Shown: piece by piece, positions 24,097 to 32,000 of the stretch | Layout of the letters: every line of letters starts with the position of its first letter | Numbering within the stretch: position 1 is the first letter of the stretch | IMG/VR virus record: IMGVR_UViG_3300021952_000008 | Coordinates: 1-45,519 of that record | Strand: one strand, 5' to 3' | DNA: 45,519 nucleotides | Source: a virus | Notes under the pieces: generated by a model | What the model saw: only the letters and a program-made list of their open reading frames with translations | Told to the model about the DNA's origin: nothing | The model's database searches: none | Position numbers and translations under genes: made by a program

Positions 24097-24301
24097 TGTT
24101 TCTAGGTTGTAGGGCTAGCCAATCACGCCCACACATTCCCAAAAATCCACTTTTCAACGCTTACCCCACTTGTCTAGCAAGCAAGGCAAACTTAGCAAGC
24201 CCCACTTGACAAACTGGCTAGGCTGTCTGGGCTGGCGTGGCAAGCAAGGCAACGCAACACACATTCCAGCCGTCCCCTAGGTTCTAGAGTGCCGAGAACG
24301 C

Positions 24302-24343
24302 CAAAAAGCCCTGCCAGCCTCGGGGGATGAGGCTAGCAGGGCT
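24302..24343 (-). terminator. Rho-independent terminator after the 65-residue gene
   Basis: AGCCCTGCCAGCCTC (24307-24321) pairs with GAGGCTAGCAGGGCT (24329-24343) with one mismatch and a 7-base loop. On the minus strand the stem runs into TTTTTGG. It lies 22 bases after the stop at 24366 and isolates the iteron region from upstream transcription. Confidence 0.8.
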
Positions 24344-24365
24344 AGTCGGCTTATTGGAGTAAGTC

Positions 24366-24563
24366 TTAGCTAGAGACACGCTCTAGGATGTGGTCACATT
24401 CTTCTTCGTGCTCTACACATCCGCATTCGTGGACATCTAGAGGGAAGCAAGAAGGGCAAGCCTCTCCGCTGAACCAAGCGTCATACTTGGCTTCTGCTTC
24501 TGCGTCAGTATTTGCCTTGATTGTCATCGTAGCTACGATTTCGTGAGCGATGTAAGTTGCCAT
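24366..24563 (-). CDS. Small protein with Cys-rich C-terminal half
   Basis: This 65-residue protein has an N-terminal beta/helix segment (IVATMTIKANTDAEAEAKYD) resembling small phage proteins of the DUF type, then a metal-site-like C36-x2-C39 (CPSC), HECGCVEHEEECDH region. The ribosome site AAAAGGA precedes the ATG. It is followed by a strong terminator. Function unknown. Confidence 0.65.
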   Translation of the reverse strand: MATYIAHEIVATMTIKANTDAEAEAKYDAWFSGEACPSCFPLDVHECGCVEHEEECDHILERVSS

Positions 24564-24624
24564 TTTGGAATCCTTTTCTAAGTTTGAGGGGTGAGCAGTT
24601 TTAGGCCATGCTCAGGGCTGGGGG

Positions 24625-25086
24625 TTAGATTAGGTTGATTTCAACCTCGTCGAAGGTAACGCAGTCCATCTCTACCTCGGTTGAGAACAGTTCTGGGTCG
24701 CCAACAGTTACCCAGGTTGCATAGTCGCTAACATCTGCGCCTCGTGGCATTGTGATGCTTGCGTAGTATGAGACAAGGATACGAACCTCTACCTCTTCAG
24801 TGAGTTCTAGGTTCAGGCCGAGCATACTGCCTAGTTCTTGCCAGAATGGCTTGGCTAGTTCATCCTCGTCCCATTCCTTGTTATCAATGAAACCCTGGAT
24901 GTAATCAGCTACTTCCTGGAGTGCAACCTTTGATGACATTAGGCTTTTGAAGGTTGCATCCTTGAGTTCCTGAAGTCGAGCAACCTCAGCCTGTGAACTC
25001 TCGAGCATTACCCTTAGGTTTCCAACGCAGTCGAGGCTTCCGCAGTAGCACTTGCCTTCTTCGTTGATGTGTTCGCTGTTTGACAT
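24625..25086 (-). CDS. Hypothetical protein with N-terminal Cys cluster and coiled coil
   Basis: This 153-residue protein starts at ATG 25086, preceded by TTGGAGAT. The longer frame to 25206 lacks a ribosome site. The N-terminus has KCYCGSLDC, then a coiled coil (about 28-60), and the acidic C-terminal half has beta-strand character (VEVRILVSYYASITM). It is the first minus-strand gene opposite the XRE regulator. No family is recognised. Confidence 0.6.
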   Translation of the reverse strand: MSNSEHINEEGKCYCGSLDCVGNLRVMLESSQAEVARLQELKDATFKSLMSSKVALQEVADYIQGFIDNKEWDEDELAKPFWQELGSMLGLNLELTEEVEVRILVSYYASITMPRGADVSDYATWVTVGDPELFSTEVEMDCVTFDEVEINLI

Positions 25087-25178
25087 TTTTATCTCCAATA
25101 AAATCCCTACCTGGGTGGACATGCCTCGCTGTTGAGGCTTGCAAGACCAAGTTTGCCAGCAACCGATGTTGTGAGCGA

Positions 25179-25292
25179 ATTCCAGCCGTCCCCTTATAGT
25201 TAGCATCCCTCCTCCAAAAATTCACTTTGCAACACATGTCTACTAGAATAGTTATTAAGACATCAAGACCAGCCACCCTATTAAGGAGAGAC
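25179..25292 (+). promoter_or_regulatory. Promoter and leader of the double-HTH regulator
   Basis: TAGAAT at 25244-25249 forms a -10-like box, with a weak TTCACT 17 bases upstream. TTGCAA at 25227 offers an alternative -35 for a different -10. AAGGAGAG precedes the ATG at 25293. The motif ATTCCAGCCGTCCCCT (25179) and the CCAAAAATTCACTTTGCAAC element (25214) recur in the iteron region, suggesting operators. Confidence 0.45.
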
Positions 25293-25793
25293 ATGGCTCG
25301 CATCGCAGATCATCCGCTAAGACTTCACAGGCTCCACCTCAAGCTCAGCCAGCAGGAGTTAGCTAATCGGGCTAATGTCCAGCGCTCAGCCATCTCAGCT
25401 ATTGAGGACGGCAGGACTCAGCAGCCAACTGATAGACTAATTTCGACCATCGCAGCTATTCTGGATGTTCCCAAGGAGACCCTTATCGAGGAGATCCAAT
25501 CATGGTTGAACAAGCCCCTGAAGCCGAGTTTGTCAAAAGCAGCTCAGAATTTAATGGTCATTCCTCCTTACGTCCTGGGGCAGTATTACAGTACGTTTTC
25601 CTCATGGCGTGCGGAGATTGCTCCAACCCATACTGCGTTCGCGTCAATGTTGAGGTTGAACCCCGCGATCATCCGCGATTACGAGAATGGAAAATTACAG
25701 AGAATGCCAGATGGTCTATCAGGGAAGCTATTAGAAGCTTTTGGCATTGATGGCGAGTACCTTGTCGCCTTGGAAGGACTAAAGCGTGGATGA
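25293..25793 (+). CDS. Double HTH (XRE-type) regulator
   Basis: This 166-residue protein starts at ATG 25293 with AAGGAGAG upstream. The N-terminal XRE domain spans about 6-62 (LRLHRLHLKLSQQELANRA, QRSAISAIEDGRTQQP). The C-terminal half (about 95-160: WRAEIAPTHTAFASMLRL, PAIIRDYENGKLQRMP) reads as a second, degenerate XRE domain. It heads the plus-strand lysis/terminase block and is divergent from the early genes, so a switch role is plausible. No peptidase domain for RecA cleavage is seen. Confidence 0.75.
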   Translation: MARIADHPLRLHRLHLKLSQQELANRANVQRSAISAIEDGRTQQPTDRLISTIAAILDVPKETLIEEIQSWLNKPLKPSLSKAAQNLMVIPPYVLGQYYSTFSSWRAEIAPTHTAFASMLRLNPAIIRDYENGKLQRMPDGLSGKLLEAFGIDGEYLVALEGLKRG

Positions 25794-26505
25794 ATCTAAA
25801 TTTGACTCCAAGCTCCAATCCCCAAGAAAGACTAAAGAACAGAAACTTTTTGAGACTGTCCTTGCGGCTGCAATCTCGGCAGATCGTCAGGGTTTATTCC
25901 TTGAAACTCAGGTCATCTTGGACCAAGCCCCTGAGCTTACAAAAGAGGAAGTGGAGCTTGTCTGGGGATCCTCGAAGTTTCAGCGTTCTCTCGCTGATCG
26001 TGGGATCAAGACTACCCAGAATCCTAATCTCACGCTCCGACAGGAACAATTCCTTCAAGCGTATCTAAACCCTATGAACATGCTGACACCTCAGGTGTTG
26101 GCTAAGCGCATGAAGATCAGTCTGACCGAGATTGATGGCTGGATGCGTCAGAAGGAGTTTGGCGCAGCTATGGCTGCGAAGTCTGAGGATAACTTGAAGA
26201 AGTTTATTCCTATGGCTGATGCTGCTTTGGGTCAGATGGTTCAGCAGGGTGATATGAAGGCGATTACCTTCTTGAACCAGCTGACTGGGCGCTTTGACCC
26301 GAATGCCAAGGCAAACCTAGATGTGCCTGCTTTGCTTATGCAGGTGCAGGATATTATTCTTCGCCATGTGCTTGATCCGATTGTGAAGCGTAACATTGCA
26401 AGAGAACTCATTGCGCTTGCTCAGGGGCAGAGTCCAATCGGTGTGATCAGCGAGCCTACTCCTCCTGCTCCTGCTACAATAAGTATTGAGACGACAAACT
26501 TTTAA
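25786..26505 (+). CDS. Putative small terminase subunit / HTH protein
   Basis: This 239-residue protein starts with GTG at 25786, overlapping the regulator stop by 8 bases. The middle has an HTH of the small-terminase type (LTLRQEQFLQAYLNP, TPQVLAKRMKISLTEIDGWM, about 84-123), followed by helical AALGQMVQQGDMKAITFLNQ and a Pro-rich tail. This resembles phBC6A51-like terminase small subunits, which bind the pac/cos site. It lies far from terL, which is unusual but known. The call is based on motif order. Confidence 0.6.
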   Translation: MDESKFDSKLQSPRKTKEQKLFETVLAAAISADRQGLFLETQVILDQAPELTKEEVELVWGSSKFQRSLADRGIKTTQNPNLTLRQEQFLQAYLNPMNMLTPQVLAKRMKISLTEIDGWMRQKEFGAAMAAKSEDNLKKFIPMADAALGQMVQQGDMKAITFLNQLTGRFDPNAKANLDVPALLMQVQDIILRHVLDPIVKRNIARELIALAQGQSPIGVISEPTPPAPATISIETTNF

Positions 26506-26517
26506 TTAAGGATTATT

Positions 26518-26694
26518 ATGGCGTACTCGGATACTACCGACTTGGCTTTGAAGAAGGCTGTTGTTGGAACTAACCAACCATTTGAGACTACTGTAATCAA
26601 CGCAAACTGGGACAAGGTTGATGCAGCTGTTGTCGCCCTGAAGGCTGGCACCACTATCACCCACATTGATGGCGGAAGCGCATCTAACGCATAA
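26518..26694 (+). CDS. Small tail-associated protein (58 residues)
   Basis: ATG 26518 to TAA, followed by the next gene through TAATG. It begins MAYSDTTDLALKKAVVG, contains NANWDKVDAAV, a pattern common in short phage fibre segments, and ends ITHIDGGSASNA, like the IDGG ending of the 649-residue fibre. It probably interacts with the fibre or collar (inference from the shared terminus). Confidence 0.65.
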   Translation: MAYSDTTDLALKKAVVGTNQPFETTVINANWDKVDAAVVALKAGTTITHIDGGSASNA

Positions 26695-26945
26695 TGACTG
26701 AGCACGAGCAGGCGCACGTTAAGGTAACCATTAACGACCTCTATAAGGAGCAGCAAGAGACGAACAAGCTCCTTATCCAACTGGTCGCAAAAGTTGAGGG
26801 TTTGAGTGATTTGCCTGCTCGTGTCTCTACCCTTGAGAATAAGATTGCTGAGATTTCTTGGGTCCCAAGAATCCTCTGGACTGCGCTTTCTGCTGGTATA
26901 ATTGGCTTTGGGACATCACTTTATTCGCTTATCACAAAGGGCTAG
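26694..26945 (+). CDS. XhlA-like membrane-anchored coiled coil, lysis-associated
   Basis: This 83-residue protein has an N-terminal coiled coil (about 12-52) and one C-terminal membrane segment (about 58-80: ILWTALSAGIIGFGTSLYS). The layout matches XhlA-type proteins that sit with holins, and here it directly precedes an M23 peptidase. It starts within TAATG of the previous gene. Confidence 0.65.
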   Translation: MTEHEQAHVKVTINDLYKEQQETNKLLIQLVAKVEGLSDLPARVSTLENKIAEISWVPRILWTALSAGIIGFGTSLYSLITKG

Positions 26946-26948
26946 ATC

Positions 26949-27434
26949 ATGGCTGAGCACGTTTTCCCATTCCCGAAGTCAACTATGCCTAAGGGCGGAG
27001 ACTTCAACAATATTGATGCTCCTCGCACTATCCACCACCGTGGCGCTGATTTTGCTGTTGCTGGTGGATCTCCTATCAAGTCTGCTACTTCAGGCGTAGT
27101 TACTACTTCTAAGTGGAACACTGTTCTGGGCAACGTTGTCGTTGTCAAGGACCCTAAGAATGTTTACTGGGGCTACTGCCACCTACGCGAAGCTGGCGTG
27201 CCTATCGGCACCGAGGTTGTTGCTGGCGTGACTGTTCTAGGTCATGTTGGTAACACTGGTTCTGCATCTCGCGGGGCACACCTTCACCTTACCTGCTCAG
27301 CTGAGCCTGAGGGTTACTCTCACGGCAAGGTTGTAGACCCGATTGCAGGGCTTGAGAAGCGTATTGCAGCCGAGAAGCCAGCAGCAGCTCCTAAGGCTGC
27401 TGAGAAGGCTCCTGTAGCCGCTAAGAAGGCTTAG
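26949..27434 (+). CDS. M23-family peptidoglycan endopeptidase (endolysin candidate)
   Basis: This 161-residue protein has the zinc-peptidase motifs H30-x3-D34 (HRGAD), H78 (YCHL) and H111-x-H113 (GAHLHL), as in LytM/M23 enzymes that cut peptide cross-bridges. The C-terminal 35 residues are Ala/Lys/Pro-rich and may bind the wall. There is no signal peptide, so it needs a holin, consistent with its membrane-protein neighbours. It could alternatively be a virion-associated lysin. Confidence 0.85.
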   Translation: MAEHVFPFPKSTMPKGGDFNNIDAPRTIHHRGADFAVAGGSPIKSATSGVVTTSKWNTVLGNVVVVKDPKNVYWGYCHLREAGVPIGTEVVAGVTVLGHVGNTGSASRGAHLHLTCSAEPEGYSHGKVVDPIAGLEKRIAAEKPAAAPKAAEKAPVAAKKA

Positions 27435-27435
27435 C

Positions 27436-27684
27436 ATGGGCATTCAGAAGAAGATTGCAGGTCGCACTATTGCGACTGTTATTCTAAAGATTTCTACTAC
27501 TGGTGGTGGCTCAGCCCTGCTTGGTGCAGAGCTTTGGCTGTCTCTTGCTCTTGCAGCTTGGGTTGGCATCCTTGAGGTTGCTGAGGAACTATCTAAGGCA
27601 TACCTTGAAGATGGTAAGATTACAGAAGCAGAGCTGAATGAGTCAGCTTCGCGCATTATCGCCAAGAACACTAAGGAAAAGTAA
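27436..27684 (+). CDS. Candidate holin
   Basis: This 82-residue protein has a hydrophobic stretch at about 25-48 (ALLGAELWLSLALAAWVGIL), a Gly-rich turn before it and a charged C-terminal helix (ELSKAYLEDGKITEAELNES). It lies between the M23 peptidase and the LysM protein. A single clear membrane helix plus an amphipathic N-terminus fits class II/III holins. No sequence family is certain. Confidence 0.5.
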   Translation: MGIQKKIAGRTIATVILKISTTGGGSALLGAELWLSLALAAWVGILEVAEELSKAYLEDGKITEAELNESASRIIAKNTKEK

Positions 27685-28262
27685 TGGCAAGATATACAGT
27701 GCAGCACGGGGATTCGCTTTGGTCGATCGCTGCAGCAAACAAGCCAACTAGCATGACTACTGGTGAATACTGGACCAAGCTCAAGGCTGCTAACCAGGGC
27801 ATCAAGCTTTTCCGTGGCACTAAGGTGAACCTTCCTGCTGTCGCTGATGCTGCTAACGCTCCTGGATCAAATAAGAGCCCAGTTGTCACTAAGGGCGATT
27901 CACGCAATGCTCCTGGCTCGAACACTTACACTCGTCCAGTTGTGAAATCAGATGCTCGTAACGCTCCTGGTTCCAACAAGAGTGCTCCTGTTCTAAAGAC
28001 TGATGCTCGTAATGCTCCTGGTTCAAACTTGAGTCCAGCACCAAAGCCTGACTCTCGTAACGCCCCAGGTTCTAACGTTTATACTCGTCCAGTTGTAAAG
28101 TCAGATGCTCGTAATGCTCCTGGCTCAAACGCAGACAACACTCCTAACCCAGCTCGCTCACCTCAGCGTGCTGCTGCAGAGATGATGAAGCGATCACCAC
28201 AGCGTGCTAATGCAGCTCTTGCTGCTGCTTTGGCTGCTAAGTCAATGGGAAAGAAGAAGTAA
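27684..28262 (+). CDS. LysM protein with NAPGSN repeats
   Basis: This 192-residue protein has an N-terminal LysM domain (1-52: YTVQHGDSLWSIAAAN), which binds peptidoglycan glycan chains. Six NAPGSN units at residues 58, 75, 93, 110, 126 and 144 follow, with Pro/Val/Lys/Asp spacers (VVKSDAR). The C-terminus is basic (SPQRAAAEMMKRSPQRANAA, ending KSMGKKK). It starts in TAATG after the holin candidate. Cell-wall anchoring during lysis or virion attachment is likely. Confidence 0.8.
   Translation: MARYTVQHGDSLWSIAAANKPTSMTTGEYWTKLKAANQGIKLFRGTKVNLPAVADAANAPGSNKSPVVTKGDSRNAPGSNTYTRPVVKSDARNAPGSNKSAPVLKTDARNAPGSNLSPAPKPDSRNAPGSNVYTRPVVKSDARNAPGSNADNTPNPARSPQRAAAEMMKRSPQRANAALAAALAAKSMGKKK
27855..28130 (+). 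repeat. Six tandem NAPGSN-coding repeats
   Basis: Units start at 27855, 27906, 27960, 28011, 28059 and 28113 (spacing 48-54 bases). The sequence of the second unit and its spacer is nearly repeated at the fifth (VYTRPVVKSDAR type), pointing to duplication within the gene. Confidence 0.85.
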
Positions 28263-28432
28263 TGAAGCCGAGTCCATCTCCTATCGATCCAAAGCGTGCT
28301 CCACAGCGTGCTGCTGCTGAGCTTGCTAAGAAGAAGGCTGCGTTCAATAAGCCTGCTAAGGGCAGCGTAAACTTCGACAAGTATAAGACTGGCAATATCA
28401 ACGGCTTCTATATGCCTGGTCCTAAGGGCTAA
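28262..28432 (+). CDS. Small basic protein sharing the LysM-protein tail motif
   Basis: This 56-residue protein starts at the ATG in TAATG. It begins MKPSPSPIDPKRAPQRAAAE, which repeats the SPQRAAAE motif found at the end of the upstream LysM protein, and ends NGFYMPGPKG. Lys/Ala/Pro-rich. No family is recognised. The shared motif suggests duplication of a short segment or a common binding site. Confidence 0.6.
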   Translation: MKPSPSPIDPKRAPQRAAAELAKKKAAFNKPAKGSVNFDKYKTGNINGFYMPGPKG

Positions 28433-28434
28433 AA

Positions 28435-28575
28435 TTGCCATACAAGTTCACTGATAAGCTTGCCTATCACATGAAGAATGGCAAGCGCGATTACCTTCCA
28501 AAGAAGCAGGCTATCGCAATTCAGTTGAGTAAACTACGCGCTGAGGGTAAGATCCCAGCCAGAAAAGGTGCATAA
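28435..28575 (+). CDS. Small basic protein (DUF6496-like)
   Basis: This 46-residue protein starts with TTG at 28435, two bases after the previous stop, and ends in TAATG with the next gene. It has HMKNGKRDYLPKKQAIAIQL, matching the Lys-rich KKQAIAI pattern I recall for DUF6496-type phage proteins. The role is unknown. Confidence 0.55.
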   Translation: MPYKFTDKLAYHMKNGKRDYLPKKQAIAIQLSKLRAEGKIPARKGA

Positions 28576-28841
28576 TGGCTCTATCAATTGAGATCAAAGA
28601 AGAATCAGAAGACTGCTGCGACTGCTCTTGCGACTCTTGTGGTTCAGGTTCAGGTATGTCTATGCCTGCTGCTCCTATGGAGAAGCCTAAGACTAAAGAA
28701 GATCTGCTAGCTGAGTTGAAGAAGCTTCTAGGTCAGCAGGGCACTCAGGGTGGCACTACTCAGGCTGAGCGCCAGACTCTTATTGATGATGTTATTGATC
28801 AGCTAGATGATCTAGCAGATCGGGCTGAAGGCGGAGAGTAA
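28575..28841 (+). CDS. Small protein with N-terminal Cys cluster
   Basis: This 88-residue protein has CCDCSCDSCG at residues 14-23, a Gly/Met/Pro-rich linker and an acidic helical C-terminus (EDLLAELKKLLGQQ; LIDDVIDQLDDLADRAE). It is the last gene of the plus-strand block before a bidirectional terminator. It may bind metal. No family is recognised. Confidence 0.65.
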   Translation: MALSIEIKEESEDCCDCSCDSCGSGSGMSMPAAPMEKPKTKEDLLAELKKLLGQQGTQGGTTQAERQTLIDDVIDQLDDLADRAEGGE

Positions 28842-28854
28842 TCTCCTAAAAGGA

Positions 28855-28880
28855 AAACCCCCTCTATTCAGAGGGGGTTT
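28855..28880. terminator. Bidirectional terminator between convergent blocks
   Basis: AAACCCCCTCT (28855-28865) pairs perfectly with AGAGGGGGTTT (28870-28880) over a 4-base loop. T/U-rich sequence follows on both strands. It lies 14 bases after the plus-strand stop at 28841 and overlaps the stop of the minus-strand gene at 28864. Confidence 0.9.
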
Positions 28881-29091
28881 CTTCATTCTCGGCAACCATG
28901 TCTCGTAGTAGCAGATTTACTGTTGGGCATGGATACTCTACTACGCGTCCTGCGATGACTGAGCAGTGTACGCATTTCTCGCCATCAATGCCGTTTACAC
29001 GGCACTCAGCAGCGCTGTGGAGGGCATAGACGGCATTTAGCGTGGTGAACATGATTCTGGCAGTCTCTTCAACTGCATTCGTCTCTGACAT
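28864..29091 (-). CDS. Small protein at the end of the late operon
   Basis: This 75-residue protein starts at ATG 29091, which overlaps the stop of the giant gene (TAATG). A longer frame to 29118 is not needed. It has a helical start (SETNAVEETARIMFTTLNAV) and Cys/His residues in ECRVNGIDGEKCVHC. No family is recognised. Its stop codon lies in the terminator stem. Confidence 0.6.
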   Translation of the reverse strand: MSETNAVEETARIMFTTLNAVYALHSAAECRVNGIDGEKCVHCSVIAGRVVEYPCPTVNLLLRDMVAENEETPSE

Positions 29092-32000
29092 TATTTTTGC
29101 CCCGTATTCTTTAGCCACTCGTTGAAGCGAGCGGAGTTTTCTAGTTTTGTTGTCTTTTGCATGTTAGGCGATGCAGGCTCCATAAGACCCATACCTGACA
29201 ATTTCTTGATCAGTGAAAGGGTTGACTTATTTGCATCAGTACCAGTAAGAAGGTTACCAAAGGCACCAGCAGCTTGTCCAGGACCACCAAGTTCTGGTGC
29301 AACAAATTCGTTGAACCAGTCCATTGGAGTAGAGATATTCAAGCCTTGACCAGTTACTGGGTTGCGCTGGAAGATTGCCTTATAGATAGGTGATGCAGCA
29401 AGCATCATGTTCTTTGCAGGAACTGCTGCTAGCTGAGGGAAGATACCAACTGGGCGACCATTGCTAACACCAATAATGTTTTCTGCAAATGGCTTACTTA
29501 GGTCAACCTGCATTCCCCAGAAGTTGATTGCCTGAGCATAGATCAACTGAGGGTCAGCAACAATAGGTTCAGGCGTAGGTAATGCGCTTCCAGTAAATAG
29601 AACCTGTCCAACCTTAGAAGTTAGGAAGCTTGGAGCCAAATTATTGCTCGGATAAGCAGTTCCAGTATTCTGTGGGTTGTAACCGTTTAGGGTATTTAGG
29701 TTGTAGAGAAGATCCTGAGCAATGTTGATGCTTCGGTTGTTCTCTAGGAATAGGTGCATGGTTGCAACCTGAGCCATACGCATCCAGGTGTAGTAAGAGG
29801 TTGCTAGACGACCATACTTACGCTCAAATGGACTAAGGCTCTTTGCGGTTGGCTGCCAAACTGCAAGTTCCTTGACCGCAGCATCAATACCTTCTTGCAG
29901 GTTCTTCCAAGAGCGAGACTGCAAAATGTGCATAGCATGCGTGATACGCAAGGCATTACCATGTGCAGCAGCAATATCTCCAGGAGCACGAGTGATGTTA
30001 CGCTCAATTTGACGAGCTCTAGCTAGAGCAGCACGACCCTTGATCTTGCCAGCAACATCTGCCTCACCAAGTGATCTAGTGTCAGTGAATAGATTATCTT
30101 CAAGACCAGTGATATCTTGCGTGTAGATAGATTCTTCGAAAAGACCTGAATCCTCGAATACCTTCATGATATCTTCGTCTGTGTAGCTTACGCGCTTACC
30201 CTTTTCGATAACGCTGACAAACTGTCCAAAGTCAAGGCCCTTAGTAGGCTGCTCTAGAGTACGACCTTCAAAGCCAGATGCACGAAGAAGTTGCTCCATC
30301 TTTTTTGAAGTAATTTCTGCATCCTTGATGATGCCCTGCTTAGTATGCCAGTCAGTAGCTACCTTTTCAGCAAAGTGCTTACGAGCAAGGCGCATACCAA
30401 TACCATAGTGAGCTGGGTTAGTTACACCACGCATCATCATCATGGTTGATGTTCCAGTAAAGTTGTTAATGTGGTGAGCTGGGTTAACAATGGTTTGCAA
30501 AGCCTTGACCATACCAGTTAGCTGCATTACAGTGCGAATAACCACATTTGAAGGTGCAGTGAATTGGTAATCCCAGTCACGCATAGCCTGACCGAACTGC
30601 TCAGCAAGATGAGGTGGGAATAGCATATCTTCTGGGACGCTATCAAGCATTAGGTTAGATCCGCCGTCACCAGCAATCATCTTTACATAGCCCTTATTGA
30701 TTGCCTCAGCAGGAGATATTCCCTCAGCAAGGTGGCTAAAGCGTGCAGCAAATCCACGACCTAGACCAGTCTGGAACTTTGCAGCAGCAGCAGCCTGCAT
30801 AATGTTAGAGATCGCTAGCAGTGGGTCAAGTTTTGCAGCAGCAAAGTCAGCCTTACGCTCTTCCCATTTTAGGATTTCACCAGTATCTTCTAGGATGCTA
30901 GCTGGACGAGTACCAAATGGAAGTTCACTAAGCAAGCGCCACATGTCTTCGGCTGCATAGTTTTCAATTCCTGCTGGAATACCAGAGCGTACACTCATGT
31001 TTACAGTCTGTAGAGCCTTCTTGAATGCAGCACCAGAGATTCCAGCATCAATGAATCCATTGCCATTGCCGCCCTTAGTACCAAATAGCAAGTCAGTTGC
31101 AGGCTTTAGTTCCTGAGCAAACTGAAGGATTGCTGGATCAGTGTTTTTGATTATCTCATCGGTGATGTCAACATGGTCACGAATAAGCGTGATTGCCTCA
31201 TCAAACTGTTCCTGAGAAAGCCCTGAGTGACGGATACGCAAATCATCCATGTAGCGAGCAAACTGTGATGCTGCACGGAAGGTTTGGGTTTCAAGTTGGA
31301 TCTGCAAAGGTTTGATTTCTTCGCGTCCCTTGAAGCCATAGAGATCAGATAGGGTAATCTTCTTGAAGCGACCACTACCCCACTTTTCAGTAGTTGTGCG
31401 TAACTGCATTACAGCTGGTTCAACAGCTGGATTCATGTGCTCAACAACAAATTGAGTTTCAGCCTGAATACCTCGGTCATGCAATGCTTCAAGCATCAAT
31501 GCAGGCACATCTTGCTCTGGAATACCAGTATTATCAAAGTGACCAGCATCAATTTCATCGCTTAGCTGAGCTGCGATGTCCTCACGGCGACCACGGATGA
31601 TCTCATCCTGAGCCTTCTCAATTTGCAAGTTTTCCTTCTTCAGGAAGGCAGCTTGCTGCTTCTTTGAGAGCAAAGTGTGCTTTGGAACTAGAACTTTCTG
31701 CTCAGTTGCAGCGAGCGCCTTGTCACCAGCAGAGAAGTTGTTAAGCATAGTGCGGAAGTTAGCCCACTCCTGCTTATCAAGAATGTCAACATCTGCGATC
31801 TTGCCACGCAAGGTTAGGATTTGCGACCATGAGCGGAATGCTGCAGAGGCTAGAGGACCGCTACCAGCGTTGAAGAAGTCACCAGCAGTTGCCAGCTTGT
31901 TCAAGTGTGAGCGCATTAGCTTTACAGTCTCAGCAACGCTTAGATCGCCATTTAGAGCGTTTAGGCGGATGGCATCCCAGAGAGTAGCAAAAATGTCCTG

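Larger units (their letters stand above)
23917..24365. other. Non-coding control region (449 bp)
   Basis: No convincing gene lies here; a 63-codon frame on the minus strand spans the repeats and is probably chance. The region contains a minus-strand promoter, a 23-bp iteron array, a duplicated GCAAGCAAGGCAA (24177-24189 and 24240-24252), two motifs shared with the XRE promoter region and a terminator. The mix suggests an origin or a major regulatory region. Confidence 0.7.

Noticed and set aside
23966-24157. 63-codon minus-strand frame in the iteron region
   Set aside because: Coding periodicity comes from the repeat; no ribosome site; covers promoter and iterons.
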